Of a stretch of DNA of 55,035 bases, positions 10,435-21,101 are shown one piece after another. The position numbers were made by a program, and so were the translations under genes. Under the pieces are notes generated by a model. The model was given only the letters and a program-made list of their open reading frames with translations, was not told where the DNA came from and ran no database searches. The stretch is from Bacteroidota bacterium. GTDB taxonomy: Bacteria; Bacteroidota; Ignavibacteria; UBA10030. The stretch covers positions 1 through 55,035 of the forward strand of contig JALONQ010000018.1 in assembly GCA_025454835.1 (NCBI GenBank), in the 5' to 3' direction. Positions within the stretch are counted from its first letter, which is position 1, and each line of letters begins with the position of its first letter.

Positions 10435-11388
10435 ATGTTTGCGTATCCACTCACGGCGGAGGCGTTCATGGCGGAGATGTCTGAAGCGGCACGATTGACT
10501 GACTTTGAGGCCCGTATCGACCGGGGCGAGAAGATCGAACCGGGCGATTGGATGCCCGACGCCTACCGACAGAATTTGATACGCATGATCAGTCAGCACG
10601 CGCACAGCGAGATCGTCGGACAGTTGCCGGAAGGGAAGTGGATACCGTACGCGCCGGGGTTCCGTCGCAAGTTGACGCTCATTGCCAAGGTGCAGGATGA
10701 AGCGGGCCACGGCCAATTGTTGTACGCGGCGGCCGAATCGTTGGGCAAGACACGCGAAGCGATGATGGATGAACTGCTGAGCGGAAAGGCGAAGTACGCG
10801 AACGTCTTCAACTACCCGACCCCGCACTGGGCGGACGTTGGCGTGATCGGATGGCTGGTCGATACGGCCGCTGTCATCAACCAGACGATGCTGGCGCAGA
10901 GTTCGTACGGCCCCTATGGGCGTGCCATGCGCCGTATCTGCTACGAAGAATCGTTCCACATCAAGCAGGGGTACGACGCGGTGTTGGCGATGGCCCGCGG
11001 CACGGCAGCACAGCGCCTGGCCGCGCAAGAGGCGATCGACCGCTGGTGGTATCCGACGCTCATGATGTCGGGTCCCCCGGATTCGATGTCGACGCACTCG
11101 CGGCTCGCCCTTCGATGGCGCATCAAGACCAAGTCGAATGAACAGGTCCGGCAGGAGTTCGTCGACCACATCGTCCCGCAGATCCGAGCCCTCGGACTCA
11201 CCGTCCCCGACGCCGACTGTGCATTCGACGCCGCCACCGGGCATCATCGCTATACGCAGCCGGATTGGGAGGAGTTGAAGCGGGTCGTCAGCGGCCACGG
11301 ACCCTGTAATCAGGAACGCCTGGCGGTCCGTCGCAAAGCGCACGAAGAGGGGCGCTGGGTCCGCGAGGCGTTGCAGGTGGCCTCATGA
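10435..11388 (+). CDS. paaA: 1,2-phenylacetyl-CoA epoxidase catalytic subunit PaaA
   Basis: PaaA is the diiron oxygenase subunit that epoxidises the ring of phenylacetyl-CoA in aerobic phenylacetate degradation. The 317-residue sequence has both ExxH diiron motifs (QDEAGHGQ and YEESFHIKQ) and family blocks such as [18 protein letters not shown] and [13 protein letters not shown]. The ATG at 10435 matches the family N-terminus. A long upstream open frame (to 10057) is a shadow of the previous gene. It overlaps paaB by four bases (ATGA). No Shine-Dalgarno is visible and a terminator lies 24 bases upstream. Confidence 0.96.
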   Translation: MFAYPLTAEAFMAEMSEAARLTDFEARIDRGEKIEPGDWMPDAYRQNLIRMISQHAHSEIVGQLPEGKWIPYAPGFRRKLTLIAKVQDEAGHGQLLYAAAESLGKTREAMMDELLSGKAKYANVFNYPTPHWADVGVIGWLVDTAAVINQTMLAQSSYGPYGRAMRRICYEESFHIKQGYDAVLAMARGTAAQRLAAQEAIDRWWYPTLMMSGPPDSMSTHSRLALRWRIKTKSNEQVRQEFVDHIVPQIRALGLTVPDADCAFDAATGHHRYTQPDWEELKRVVSGHGPCNQERLAVRRKAHEEGRWVREALQVAS

Positions 11389-11666
11389 CCGACACGCAAT
11401 GGTCGACGTGGGAAGTGTTCCACCAGACCAAGAGGGGCGATCCGCATGAACATGTCGGGTCGGTGCACGCTCCCGACCCTCAGATGGCGCTTCAGCTGGC
11501 CCGTGACCAGTTCGCCCGACGGCTGAAGTGCTCGAGTCTCTGGGTGGTCCGGACCTCCGACATCGTCATGACAGACTACCAGGACCCGACCTTCTTCGCT
11601 CAGACGACCGATAAGAGCTATCGGGACCCGAAGGCGTTCGACGCCCCGGAGAAACGGCATCCATGA
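11385..11666 (+). CDS. paaB: 1,2-phenylacetyl-CoA epoxidase subunit PaaB
   Basis: PaaB is a small structural subunit that bridges PaaAC units in the epoxidase complex. The 93-residue sequence has the family-typical [23 protein letters not shown] start, the LARDQFARR segment and the LWVVRTSDI block, and its length is usual for the family. It is translationally coupled to paaA and to paaC through four-base ATGA overlaps at each end, so the three subunits are made together. Confidence 0.95.
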   Translation: MTDTQWSTWEVFHQTKRGDPHEHVGSVHAPDPQMALQLARDQFARRLKCSSLWVVRTSDIVMTDYQDPTFFAQTTDKSYRDPKAFDAPEKRHP

Positions 11667-12433
11667 GTTCCTCCGCCCCGCTCATCGAACTGCTCATCGC
11701 CATGGCCGACGATGAGCTCGTCCTCGGTCATCGAGACGCCGAATGGACCGGCCACGCACCGATCCTCGAGGAGGACATCGCCTTCTCGAACATCGCCCAA
11801 GATGAGATCGGACACAGCCTGATCTGGTACCACCTCCTCGAGCCGCTCACGGGTCTGACGCCCGACCAGGCTGCTTTCGTGCGTCCGGCGAAGGATTTCC
11901 GGTGCTGTCGGTTCGTCGCCTATCCGAAGGGCGATTTCGCCTATACCGTCGTACGCCAGTACCTGTTCGACGAAGCCGAGCAGGTACGTTTGACCGCACT
12001 GGCGGAAAGCACGAACGAACAGCTTCGACAAGCGGCGGCGAAGCTCCTTCCGGAAGAAACGTATCATCTCCTCCACACCAAGGGACTGGTGGAACGTCTC
12101 GGCCGCGGCACCGACGAGAGTCGCGGTCGGATGCAGGCGGCCCTCGACATCGCCTTTCCGCAAGCGCTGGGGATGTTCGAATCGTTGTCCTCTGAGGATC
12201 AGCTCATCCGCCTCGGCATCTTCCCCGGACACCGCGCATTGCAGCGACAATGGATCGAGCGCATCCTTCCGGTGTTGTCGGGGGCGTCGCTATCCGTGGG
12301 CGTCGATGGATCCGGCCGACCGCTCGGTCAACCCGACCTGGGTGGACGAATCGGTGCGCACACGCCGTACCTGCTCGAAGCGTTGTCCGACCTGCAGCGT
12401 GTGTACAATTCGGAGCCGGGAGCGATATGGTGA
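11663..12433 (+). CDS. paaC: 1,2-phenylacetyl-CoA epoxidase subunit PaaC
   Basis: PaaC is the non-catalytic ferritin-like partner of PaaA in the epoxidase heterotetramer. The 256-residue protein contains the conserved ADDELVLGHRDAEWTGHAP and NIAQDEIGHS segments and the FAYTVVRQYLFDE block. The ferritin-like fold is expected, with degenerate metal ligands as is known for PaaC. The end overlaps the start of paaD by seven bases. Confidence 0.95.
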   Translation: MSSSAPLIELLIAMADDELVLGHRDAEWTGHAPILEEDIAFSNIAQDEIGHSLIWYHLLEPLTGLTPDQAAFVRPAKDFRCCRFVAYPKGDFAYTVVRQYLFDEAEQVRLTALAESTNEQLRQAAAKLLPEETYHLLHTKGLVERLGRGTDESRGRMQAALDIAFPQALGMFESLSSEDQLIRLGIFPGHRALQRQWIERILPVLSGASLSVGVDGSGRPLGQPDLGGRIGAHTPYLLEALSDLQRVYNSEPGAIW

Positions 12434-12921
12434 CTCCCACGGGCGGCGAAGAACGGATCTGGGAGATCCTCCGTACGGTTCCGGACCCGGAGATTCCGGT
12501 CATCAGTCTGGTCGACCTGGGGGTCGTTCGTTCTGTTCGGCTCGACGGACCCGGGGTCGAAGTGGTGATCCGCCCGACGTTCAGCGGCTGTCCGGCGCTG
12601 CAGCACATGCGGGACGAAGTGGAGCGCGCGTTGCGGGAGCAGGGCTATGAGCCGGTGACCGTCACGATCGACCGGCTCAGCAGCTGGTCGACGAATGCGT
12701 TGCACGAAGCGGCGCGTCAGCGGCTCTTGGCCTTCGGGATCGCACCGCCGCCGGTCGCGACGGGGGACCTTTCCGCCGACCTCGCCAAGCCGGTGGCCTG
12801 TCCCCAGTGCGGCTCCAGCGACACCGTTGTCGACAGTGCCTTCGGCCCGACGCTCTGCAAGCAGATCTTCCGCTGCAAGGCCTGCCGCCAATCGTTTGAA
12901 CGGTTCAAGCCGTTGGGATGA
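12427..12921 (+). CDS. paaD: 1,2-phenylacetyl-CoA epoxidase maturation protein PaaD
   Basis: PaaD is required for the epoxidase and is thought to help assemble Fe-S or diiron centres. This 164-residue protein has an N-terminal MIP18/DUF59 domain (TVPDPEIPVISLVDLGVV, FSGCPALQHM) and a C-terminal zinc-ribbon-like block with two pairs of cysteines (CPQCG and CKAC). The ATG at 12427 lies inside the end of paaC. The frame is open upstream to 12250 but the family N-terminus and operon coupling support 12427. The PaaE reductase, normally the next gene, is absent. Confidence 0.93.
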   Translation: MVTPTGGEERIWEILRTVPDPEIPVISLVDLGVVRSVRLDGPGVEVVIRPTFSGCPALQHMRDEVERALREQGYEPVTVTIDRLSSWSTNALHEAARQRLLAFGIAPPPVATGDLSADLAKPVACPQCGSSDTVVDSAFGPTLCKQIFRCKACRQSFERFKPLG

Positions 12922-13131
12922 TCTCGTCACGCAACGATGCCATGACTGCAACGAAACGGCCGCTGATCGGCGGCGAGTTCGCCATGCCGGTTCCGTTTGT
13001 TTCATTCGTTGCGAGCCTTGCGCAGGGGAGATCTGCTGGCCTTGGCGCCATGGTCTGCCCGCCCCCGAAGATCCGTTGGAACCGCCGCGCGTGATGCGTT
13101 CGTTCCGCAACCCGCCAGACCACTCTGACCC
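12922..13131. other. spacer after paaD, no supported gene
   Basis: A 210-base spacer with coding-like GC content but no recognised gene. A 58-codon frame (12918-13094) starts over the paaD stop and was not recognised. It does not resemble PaaE and is too short to be a remnant of that gene with any confidence. Confidence 0.4.
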
Positions 13132-14145
13132 GTGCCACAGACCCGCCTGATACGCGTCGACTCCGACACGCCAGATCCATCGGTCATCGATGAAGCGTGT
13201 CGTGTGCTTTCCGCCGGGGGGCTGGTCGCCTTTCCGACCGAGACCGTGTATGGGCTAGGCGCCGACGCCATGAATGCCGACGCCGTGCGTTCGGTCTTTG
13301 CCGCCAAGGGCCGTCCGGCCGACAATCCGCTGATCGTGCATCTCGCCGACGCGTCGCAACTCGGGATGGTGGCCCGCGATGTGCCCGCCCGGGCGATGCG
13401 GCTGGCCGGGACCTTCTGGCCGGGACCGATCACGCTCGTCCTCCCCGTGAGGCCAGAAGTGCCCAGGGAGGTCACCGCCGGTCTGCCCACCGTGGCGGTG
13501 CGAGTGCCCGACCATGCTGTGCCGCGTCAGATCGTGCAGCGACTCGGCCGCGGCCTGGTGGGACCGAGCGCGAACCTCTCGGGACGTCCCTCTCCAACCA
13601 CGGGTCCGCACGTCATGGATGATCTGAACGGACGAGTGGACCTGATCCTCGATGCGGGGCCGACGCGTATCGGGCTTGAATCGACGGTGGTCGACATGAC
13701 GGTGGACCCGCCCGCGATCCTGAGAGAAGGGGGGATCAGCCATGATGCCCTTCTGACCGAGCTGGGCGCGGTGCGGACGCCGGACGACGTCACGCTCTTG
13801 CGTCGATCGCCGGGCACGCGTCATCGCCATTATGCTCCGGCGGCGACCGTCGTCCTGGTTCCGTCGGGGGATGAACAGCGGCTCCAACGCGCGGTGGATG
13901 AAGCGCGTGCCTCGGGCAAGATGACGGCGGTGATCGTCCACACGTTCGAACTTCCCGTTGTGCGAGCCCACGTGGTCGTTCGCGTCGCCGGCGACGAGAG
14001 GTCGTACGCACACCAACTCTACGCCACGCTCCGGTCGCTCGATGCGCGCGGGGTCAGCGTGATCGTCGTGGAATCCGTGCCCGGCTCAGGGCTCTGGCGC
14101 ACGATCGCCGACCGCCTGCGCCGTGCGGCGGAGCCGCCGTCGTGA
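13132..14145 (+). CDS. L-threonylcarbamoyladenylate synthase, Sua5 type
   Basis: This 337-residue enzyme makes threonylcarbamoyl-AMP from threonine, bicarbonate and ATP for the universal t6A37 modification of ANN-decoding tRNAs. The N-terminal YrdC domain (about residues 1-215) has FPTETVYGLGADA, AAKGRPADNPLIVH, and VGPSANLSGRPSPT. The extra C-terminal Sua5 domain (about 225-337), joined by a linker containing SPGTRHRHYAP, distinguishes it from short TsaC. The start is GTG at 13132 with no clear ribosome-binding site. It lies about 80 bases before purE. Confidence 0.93.
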   Translation: MPQTRLIRVDSDTPDPSVIDEACRVLSAGGLVAFPTETVYGLGADAMNADAVRSVFAAKGRPADNPLIVHLADASQLGMVARDVPARAMRLAGTFWPGPITLVLPVRPEVPREVTAGLPTVAVRVPDHAVPRQIVQRLGRGLVGPSANLSGRPSPTTGPHVMDDLNGRVDLILDAGPTRIGLESTVVDMTVDPPAILREGGISHDALLTELGAVRTPDDVTLLRRSPGTRHRHYAPAATVVLVPSGDEQRLQRAVDEARASGKMTAVIVHTFELPVVRAHVVVRVAGDERSYAHQLYATLRSLDARGVSVIVVESVPGSGLWRTIADRLRRAAEPPS

Positions 14146-14224
14146 TCGAAAGCCTCGAACTTCAGTGATTATTGGCTATATTCTTGCTTCAGGTTAACCC
14201 CGTCCACTGTCACGAGAGTTTCGC

Positions 14225-14758
14225 ATGCCGTATCGAGCGCAGCGATTCAGCCGGTCCGCCAAGCGCCAGCCTCGCTCCCGCGCGGAGCGCCCCGTCGTGG
14301 GCATTGTGATGGGGAGCGTGTCCGATGCCGAGACGATGGAAGGTGCCCGGCAGGTCCTCAAGGAATTCGGCGTGCCGCACGAATTCCGCGTCGTGTCGGC
14401 CCATCGCACGCCCGACCTGATGTTCGCCTATGCCGCGCAGGCTGTGGACCGAGGCCTGAAGGTCATCATCGCCGGAGCCGGCGGCGCAGCTCATCTTCCA
14501 GGCATGATCGCTTCCAAGACCGTGCTCCCCGTTATCGGAGTTCCCGTCCAGTCCAAGTCGCTTCATGGCCTCGATTCTCTGCTTTCCATCGTTCAGATGC
14601 CGGCCGGAGTACCTGTCGCCGCCGTCGCGATCGGGAATGCGACGAACGCCGGTTTGCTGGCCGTCCGGATCCTGGCGGCGAGCGATCCCTCGCTCCAGCG
14701 CCGGCTGGCCGGCTACGCCGACCACATGCGTGACCGCGTTCTGACCTCCAAGGTATGA
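14225..14758 (+). CDS. purE: N5-carboxyaminoimidazole ribonucleotide mutase PurE
   Basis: PurE converts N5-CAIR to CAIR in de novo purine synthesis. The 177-residue protein has the class I signatures [13 protein letters not shown] near the N-terminus, SAHRTPDLM, the [11 protein letters not shown] loop and [22 protein letters not shown]. About 20 basic residues precede the core, so a slightly later start is possible, although the next candidates lack better signals. It overlaps purK by four bases, the usual arrangement for enzymes that work consecutively. A weak Bacteroidota-like -7 element (tattcttg) lies in the 79-base spacer upstream. Confidence 0.95.
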   Translation: MPYRAQRFSRSAKRQPRSRAERPVVGIVMGSVSDAETMEGARQVLKEFGVPHEFRVVSAHRTPDLMFAYAAQAVDRGLKVIIAGAGGAAHLPGMIASKTVLPVIGVPVQSKSLHGLDSLLSIVQMPAGVPVAAVAIGNATNAGLLAVRILAASDPSLQRRLAGYADHMRDRVLTSKV

Positions 14759-15900
14759 CAGCTCCGCTGCCCACCGGTTCCGTCATCGGCATCATCGGCG
14801 GCGGACAGCTCGGCATGATGACCATTCGCGAAGCTCAGCGGATGGGTTTTCGCAGTGCCGTCTGGGATCCCGACCCCGACTGTCCCGCCTCACGGTTGGC
14901 GGACGATGTCATCACCGCTCCGTTCGATGACGCGTCGGCCGCTGCGCGCCTGGCTGAGAAAGCTGACGCCATCACCTACGAATTCGAACACATCAGCGTC
15001 GAGTTGGTCCGCTCTCTCGAAGCGAAGAAAAGGGTGAGGCCCGGCCACGACATTCTCCGTGTCGCGCAGCACCGGGAGGTCGAGAAGACCTCGCTCCGGT
15101 CGCATGGCATTCCGGTCGCGAAGTTCCGGGTGGCAGAAACGGCAGAGGCGGTCCGGATGGCGATCGAGGAGGTCGGCCTTCCCGTCGTGGTGAAGACCTC
15201 GAGCGCCGGATATGACGGCAAAGGGCAATCGATGCTTCGGTCGTCCGCCGACGCCGAGCGATTCCTCGAAGCGTACGCTGCGTCGCCGGTCCCCGTTGTC
15301 GTGGAGACCTTTCTGGACCTGGAGGCCGAGGTCTCCGTCATCGCCATCCGCGACGCCGGGGGCCGCGTTCAGGAATTCCCCGTCGTTCAGAACGAGCATC
15401 GCGACCACATTCTCCATCTCAGCGTGGTGCCGGCGCAGATCAGCGATCAGGTCCGGCGCGATGCCCTGCATCTGGCCCGTCGTGTGGTGGAAGGGCTGGA
15501 TGTCGTCGGCGTGCTGTGTGTGGAGATGTTCGTGACGCGTGACGGGACGGTGCTCGTGAACGAGATTGCTCCCCGTCCACATAACTCCGGCCATTTCTCG
15601 CTCGACGCCTGCTCGATCTCGCAGTTTGAGGCGCTCGTCCGCGTCGTGGCCGGGCTGGATATCCCGGAACCGGAGCTCTCGACTCCGTGCGCCATGGTGA
15701 ACCTGCTCGGCAAGCACGTGTCCAGGCTCGACGTCGCGCAACTCCACCGCATTCCCGGGACCAAGCTCCATCTCTACGGGAAACTCCGGAACGAACCGAA
15801 GCGGAAGATGGGCCATGTCACGATTCTGGGTGCGTCGGAGGCGGTCGTACGCGAACGGATGGAGCGGGTGCGGACCTTGATCGGCGAGCCAAACAGCTGA
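14755..15900 (+). CDS. purK: 5-(carboxyamino)imidazole ribonucleotide synthase PurK
   Basis: PurK is the ATP-grasp enzyme that carboxylates AIR to N5-CAIR, the substrate of PurE. This 381-residue protein opens with [20 protein letters not shown], carries the ATP-grasp segments [14 protein letters not shown] and [14 protein letters not shown], and has the [12 protein letters not shown] motif near residues 265-280. Length is normal. Coupling to purE by ATGA overlap implies equal expression. Confidence 0.96.
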   Translation: MTAPLPTGSVIGIIGGGQLGMMTIREAQRMGFRSAVWDPDPDCPASRLADDVITAPFDDASAAARLAEKADAITYEFEHISVELVRSLEAKKRVRPGHDILRVAQHREVEKTSLRSHGIPVAKFRVAETAEAVRMAIEEVGLPVVVKTSSAGYDGKGQSMLRSSADAERFLEAYAASPVPVVVETFLDLEAEVSVIAIRDAGGRVQEFPVVQNEHRDHILHLSVVPAQISDQVRRDALHLARRVVEGLDVVGVLCVEMFVTRDGTVLVNEIAPRPHNSGHFSLDACSISQFEALVRVVAGLDIPEPELSTPCAMVNLLGKHVSRLDVAQLHRIPGTKLHLYGKLRNEPKRKMGHVTILGASEAVVRERMERVRTLIGEPNS

Positions 15901-15975
15901 TCGAACAGCGAGGAGCGGCAGCCGCCGCTGTGCGGTGGCCGCATGTCTGACGGGCGAACAACAAGGATGATGAAC

Positions 15976-16617
15976 ATGGGACGAACGTGCAGCGTGTGCG
16001 GAACGACGATCGAAGGCGATGCTCGTGTGTGCACGCAATGCGGCGCCCTGTTCTTGACGGAGGCCGCGGCGCCGGCGGCGACGCCCGTGCCGTCCGTCGG
16101 AAAACGGGCATGGGTCATCCGCATCGGGGTCGTCGTCGCGGCGGTCGCCGGCTTGTGGGCATTCTACGGGGACGCCTTCCGGTCCTACCATCCCGTCATT
16201 GCCTCGCAGCCTGAAGTGAGCGCGCCGGCGTCGAGCGGTCGGTCGAACAGCACTCTCGTGGCGGCACGCCTGGAGGGGCCCTTCATCATCGTGTCACTCG
16301 CCGACCTCCGCGAGAGGCGCATCGTCCGGTTCTTCGATCCTGAGTCCGTCCAGACGGTGCCGATGCTGGCCTATCTTACGAGTTCCGGACGCGTGGTCAC
16401 GGCGATGAGCATCAGCGAGAACTGCCGTTCCCGTGACTTCTACCTGGACGGGGAGAATATCCATTGCGCCAACTGCCCGTCGTACTGGAACGCCTCGAGT
16501 CTTGAGGCCTATGCATGTTGTCAGAAGTACTATCCCGACCCGATCCCCAGCACCGTGCTCGGGGACGAAGTTCGGATCGAGGCCGTGACTGCCCGCCAGT
16601 GGCAAACGAGATCCTGA
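15976..16617 (+). CDS. membrane-anchored zinc-ribbon protein with C-terminal DUF2318-like Fe-S domain
   Basis: This protein of about 213 residues has three parts. The first is an N-terminal zinc ribbon with cysteines at 5, 8, 19 and 22. A single membrane helix lies near residues 43-62. The extracytoplasmic C-terminal domain (about 85-213) has a cysteine pattern (ENC, then IHCANC, then ACCQK) and a PDPIPSTVLGDEVRIEA end that resemble DUF2318, a domain found with iron transport systems. Several in-frame ATGs exist (15943, 15967, 15970, 15976). The last was chosen because AAGG lies about nine bases before it, but the start is uncertain. Function is unknown, and a redox or iron-handling role is an inference. 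Confidence 0.7.
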   Translation: MGRTCSVCGTTIEGDARVCTQCGALFLTEAAAPAATPVPSVGKRAWVIRIGVVVAAVAGLWAFYGDAFRSYHPVIASQPEVSAPASSGRSNSTLVAARLEGPFIIVSLADLRERRIVRFFDPESVQTVPMLAYLTSSGRVVTAMSISENCRSRDFYLDGENIHCANCPSYWNASSLEAYACCQKYYPDPIPSTVLGDEVRIEAVTARQWQTRS

Positions 16618-16653
16618 TCCGACCATCACGATCGGCCCACCGGAGACCATCGC

Positions 16654-18393
<1,740 letters not shown>

Positions 18394-18447
18394 CGAAACA
18401 GGCGTCTGGAACACATGCTGCGAGATCCAACTCTTGAAAGGGGAACG

Positions 18448-19329
18448 ATGATGAAACTGACGATGCGTTCGCACACCATGATCCACATGCTCGGTCTTGC
18501 CGTGCTCCTGTTCGTCGGCTGCGGCAAGCGCGCACAAGACGGGCAATCGATCCAGATCAAAGGCTCAGACACGATGGTCAATCTCGGCCAGGCCTGGGCC
18601 GAGGAGTTCATGAAAACGCATCCGGAGATCTCCGTGGCTGTAACGGGCGGCGGTTCGGGCACGGGCATTTCGGCCCTCATCAACAATACCTGCAATATCG
18701 CGGAAGTGTCGCGCGAGATGAAACAGACCGAGATCGATCAGGCTCGTGCGAATGGGGTCGAACCCGTCGAGTTGAAGGTCGCGTTGGACGGATTGGCTGT
18801 GGTCGTGCATCCCTCCAACCCGATCTCCGACCTGACGATCGAGCAGTTGGCAGACGTATTCAAGGGTAAGGTGAAGAACTGGAAGGAACTGGGTGGGGCT
18901 GACGGATCGATCGTCCTTCTCTCCCGTGAAGTCAACTCGGGCACGCATGTCTACTTCAAGGAGCATGTGCTACGGAAAGGCGCCGCCGACAGCAAGGATG
19001 AGTTCGCCGCAGAGGCGCTCCTGTTGCCCAGTTCTCAGGCCATCGCCGACGAAGTGGCGCAGAATCCGAATGCGATCGGCTATTTTGGCATGGGGTATGT
19101 CACCAGCAAAGAGAAGGCCATCCACATCGCGGCGGCAGCGGGTAAGCCGTTCTACGGACCGACCATGGAGAACGTGATCTCAGGTGACTATCCGATCTCG
19201 CGGCCCCTGCTGATGTACACCAATGGTCAGCCGGCCGGCGCCGTCAAGACCTTCATCGACTACGTCATGTCGAAGGAAGGTCAAACCGTCGTCAAGAAGC
19301 TCGACTTCATTCCCGTAGCGGCCCATTGA
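18448..19329 (+). CDS. pstS: phosphate-binding lipoprotein PstS
   Basis: This is the substrate-binding component of the Pst high-affinity phosphate importer. The sequence of about 293 residues starts with a lipoprotein signal ending LLFVGC, so the mature protein is probably membrane-anchored by lipid. The body has the phosphate-binding signatures KGSDTM, TGGGSGTGISAL and SREVNSGTHVYF. The ATG at 18448 is preceded by AAAGGGG, and the in-frame ATG at 18415 lacks such a signal. It is first in the pstSCAB-B-phoU operon. Confidence 0.94.
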   Translation: MMKLTMRSHTMIHMLGLAVLLFVGCGKRAQDGQSIQIKGSDTMVNLGQAWAEEFMKTHPEISVAVTGGGSGTGISALINNTCNIAEVSREMKQTEIDQARANGVEPVELKVALDGLAVVVHPSNPISDLTIEQLADVFKGKVKNWKELGGADGSIVLLSREVNSGTHVYFKEHVLRKGAADSKDEFAAEALLLPSSQAIADEVAQNPNAIGYFGMGYVTSKEKAIHIAAAAGKPFYGPTMENVISGDYPISRPLLMYTNGQPAGAVKTFIDYVMSKEGQTVVKKLDFIPVAAH

Positions 19330-19344
19330 CCTCTCAGATGACGC

Positions 19345-20247
19345 ATGTCAACCGATGAACGGCGACTGGCGACGAAGGTCCGCAAGGTCCGGGAGTTCCT
19401 GATCGAGCGAACGATCTTCGTCAGCGGGATCACGTCGATCGTGATCGTGGCCCTCATTTTTATCTTCCTCCTGAAGGAAGGGCTCTCGATCTTTCTGACC
19501 GAGTCGGTCTTCGACTTTCTCGGCGGTCAGTTCTGGTATCCGATCTCCGACCCGGCCGTGTTCGGTATTCTCCCCCTCATCGCGGGCTCCGTCCTCGTGA
19601 CGGTGGGAGCGGCCATTTTATCGGTGCCCATCGGAATTGCCTCAGCCCTCTATATCGCGGAGATCGCGCCCCCCAGAACCAAAGAAGTGCTCAAAGCCGG
19701 CATTGAGCTCTTGGCCGCCATACCTTCGGTCATTATCGGCTTCATCGGGATGGTCACCCTCGGTCCCCTCATCAAGGATCTCTTTGACATCCCCACGGGG
19801 CTAACGGCGCTGACAGGGTCGCTCACGCTCGCATTCATGGCCATGCCGACGATCGTCTCGATCGCCGAGGACGCGATCACGGCGGTCCCGCGCCAGTACC
19901 GGGAGGCGGCGATCGCGATGGGGGCCACGAAGTGGCAGACGACCTGGAAGATCGTGGCCGTTGCCGCTCGTCCGGGTATGGTGGCCGCGGTCATGCTGGG
20001 CATGGGGAGGGTCATCGGGGAGACGATGGCCGTCATGATGGTGACGGGGAACGCCGCGCTTATCCCGCATTCCTTCCTCCAACCGGTCCGGACCCTGACG
20101 GCGACGATCGCCGCGGAAATGGGTGAGACCGTGCAAGGGGGGGACCACTATGCGGCGTTGTTTGCCATCGGGATCGTCCTGTTCATCATCACATTCCTGA
20201 TCAATGCCGTGACCGACCTCTATCTCCATCGTTCCGTGCGGAAGTGA
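19345..20247 (+). CDS. pstC: phosphate ABC transporter permease PstC
   Basis: This is one of the two transmembrane subunits of the Pst importer. The 300-residue protein has six predicted helices and the binding-protein-dependent permease loop (REAAIAMGATKWQTTWKIV) that docks on the ATPase. Family blocks PIGIASALYIAEIAP and GMGRVIGETMAVMMVTG are present. It begins 15 bases after pstS and ends directly before pstA. Confidence 0.94.
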   Translation: MSTDERRLATKVRKVREFLIERTIFVSGITSIVIVALIFIFLLKEGLSIFLTESVFDFLGGQFWYPISDPAVFGILPLIAGSVLVTVGAAILSVPIGIASALYIAEIAPPRTKEVLKAGIELLAAIPSVIIGFIGMVTLGPLIKDLFDIPTGLTALTGSLTLAFMAMPTIVSIAEDAITAVPRQYREAAIAMGATKWQTTWKIVAVAARPGMVAAVMLGMGRVIGETMAVMMVTGNAALIPHSFLQPVRTLTATIAAEMGETVQGGDHYAALFAIGIVLFIITFLINAVTDLYLHRSVRK

Positions 20248-20255
20248 GGCGCGCC

Positions 20256-21101
20256 ATGAATGTTCGAACGGAACAGAAACTCGCTTTCTCCGTGCTCTTC
20301 TTGTGCACGGTGTTGGTGGTACTGCCAGTCCTCGTGATCCTGGGGATCATCGTCGTCAAGGGCGGCAGCGCCCTCAATTGGGGTTTTCTCACAGCCATGC
20401 CGCGGGCCGGAATGACGGCAGGCGGGATCATGCCGGCCATTCTCGGGACGCTGTACCTCGTCATGGGGGCCGTTCTCTTCGCCGTGCCGCTGGGCGTGCT
20501 GTCGGCGATCTACCTCGTTGAGTATTCGCGCGAAGGCCGCATCAGCCGGCTCATCAAGCTGGCGATCGTCAATCTGGCCGGCGTCCCGTCGGTGGTCTAC
20601 GGGCTGTTCGGTCTCGGGGTGTTCGTGGTGTTCCTCGGCATGGGAGCATCGATCCTCTCGGGCTCATTGACGTTGGGCATCATGATCCTTCCGGTGATCA
20701 TCACCGCCTCTCGCGAGGCCCTCGAAAGCGTGCCGCGTTCCTTTCGAGTGGTCAGTTTGTCGCTTGGGGCGAGCCGGTGGCAGACCATTCGGTACGCCGT
20801 CCTGCCTCACGCCATTCCCGGCATCCTGACGGGGACGATCCTGGGCCTGGGTCGTGCGGCGGGGGAGACGGCGCCGATCCTCTTCACGGTTGCGGCCTTC
20901 TATCTTCCGAAGTTGCCGCAATCGATGTTCGACCAGACGATGGCGCTGCCGTACCATCTGTACGTGATCTCGACACAGGTGCCGGGGGTGCCGGAGAATA
21001 TCCGCTTTGGCACGGCGTTGGTGCTCCTCTTGCTGGTCCTGACGTTGAACCTGGCCGCGATCCTTCTCCGGTACCGATTCCGAAAGCGCAAGCGATGGTA
21101 G
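20256..21101 (+). CDS. pstA: phosphate ABC transporter permease PstA
   Basis: This is the second transmembrane subunit of the Pst importer. The sequence of about 281 residues has six helices, the EAA-type coupling loop (RVVSLSLGASRWQTIRYAVLP) and the GLGRAAGETAPILF motif. The ATG at 20256 follows TGAGG with seven-base spacing. The alternative GTG at 20244 overlaps the pstC stop. The end overlaps pstB1 by seven bases. Confidence 0.94.
   Translation: MNVRTEQKLAFSVLFLCTVLVVLPVLVILGIIVVKGGSALNWGFLTAMPRAGMTAGGIMPAILGTLYLVMGAVLFAVPLGVLSAIYLVEYSREGRISRLIKLAIVNLAGVPSVVYGLFGLGVFVVFLGMGASILSGSLTLGIMILPVIITASREALESVPRSFRVVSLSLGASRWQTIRYAVLPHAIPGILTGTILGLGRAAGETAPILFTVAAFYLPKLPQSMFDQTMALPYHLYVISTQVPGVPENIRFGTALVLLLLVLTLNLAAILLRYRFRKRKRW

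Noticed and set aside
12918-13094. 58-codon frame after paaD as a paaE remnant
   Set aside because: No flavin, NAD or ferredoxin motif is seen and it is far shorter than PaaE. There is no evidence beyond position.
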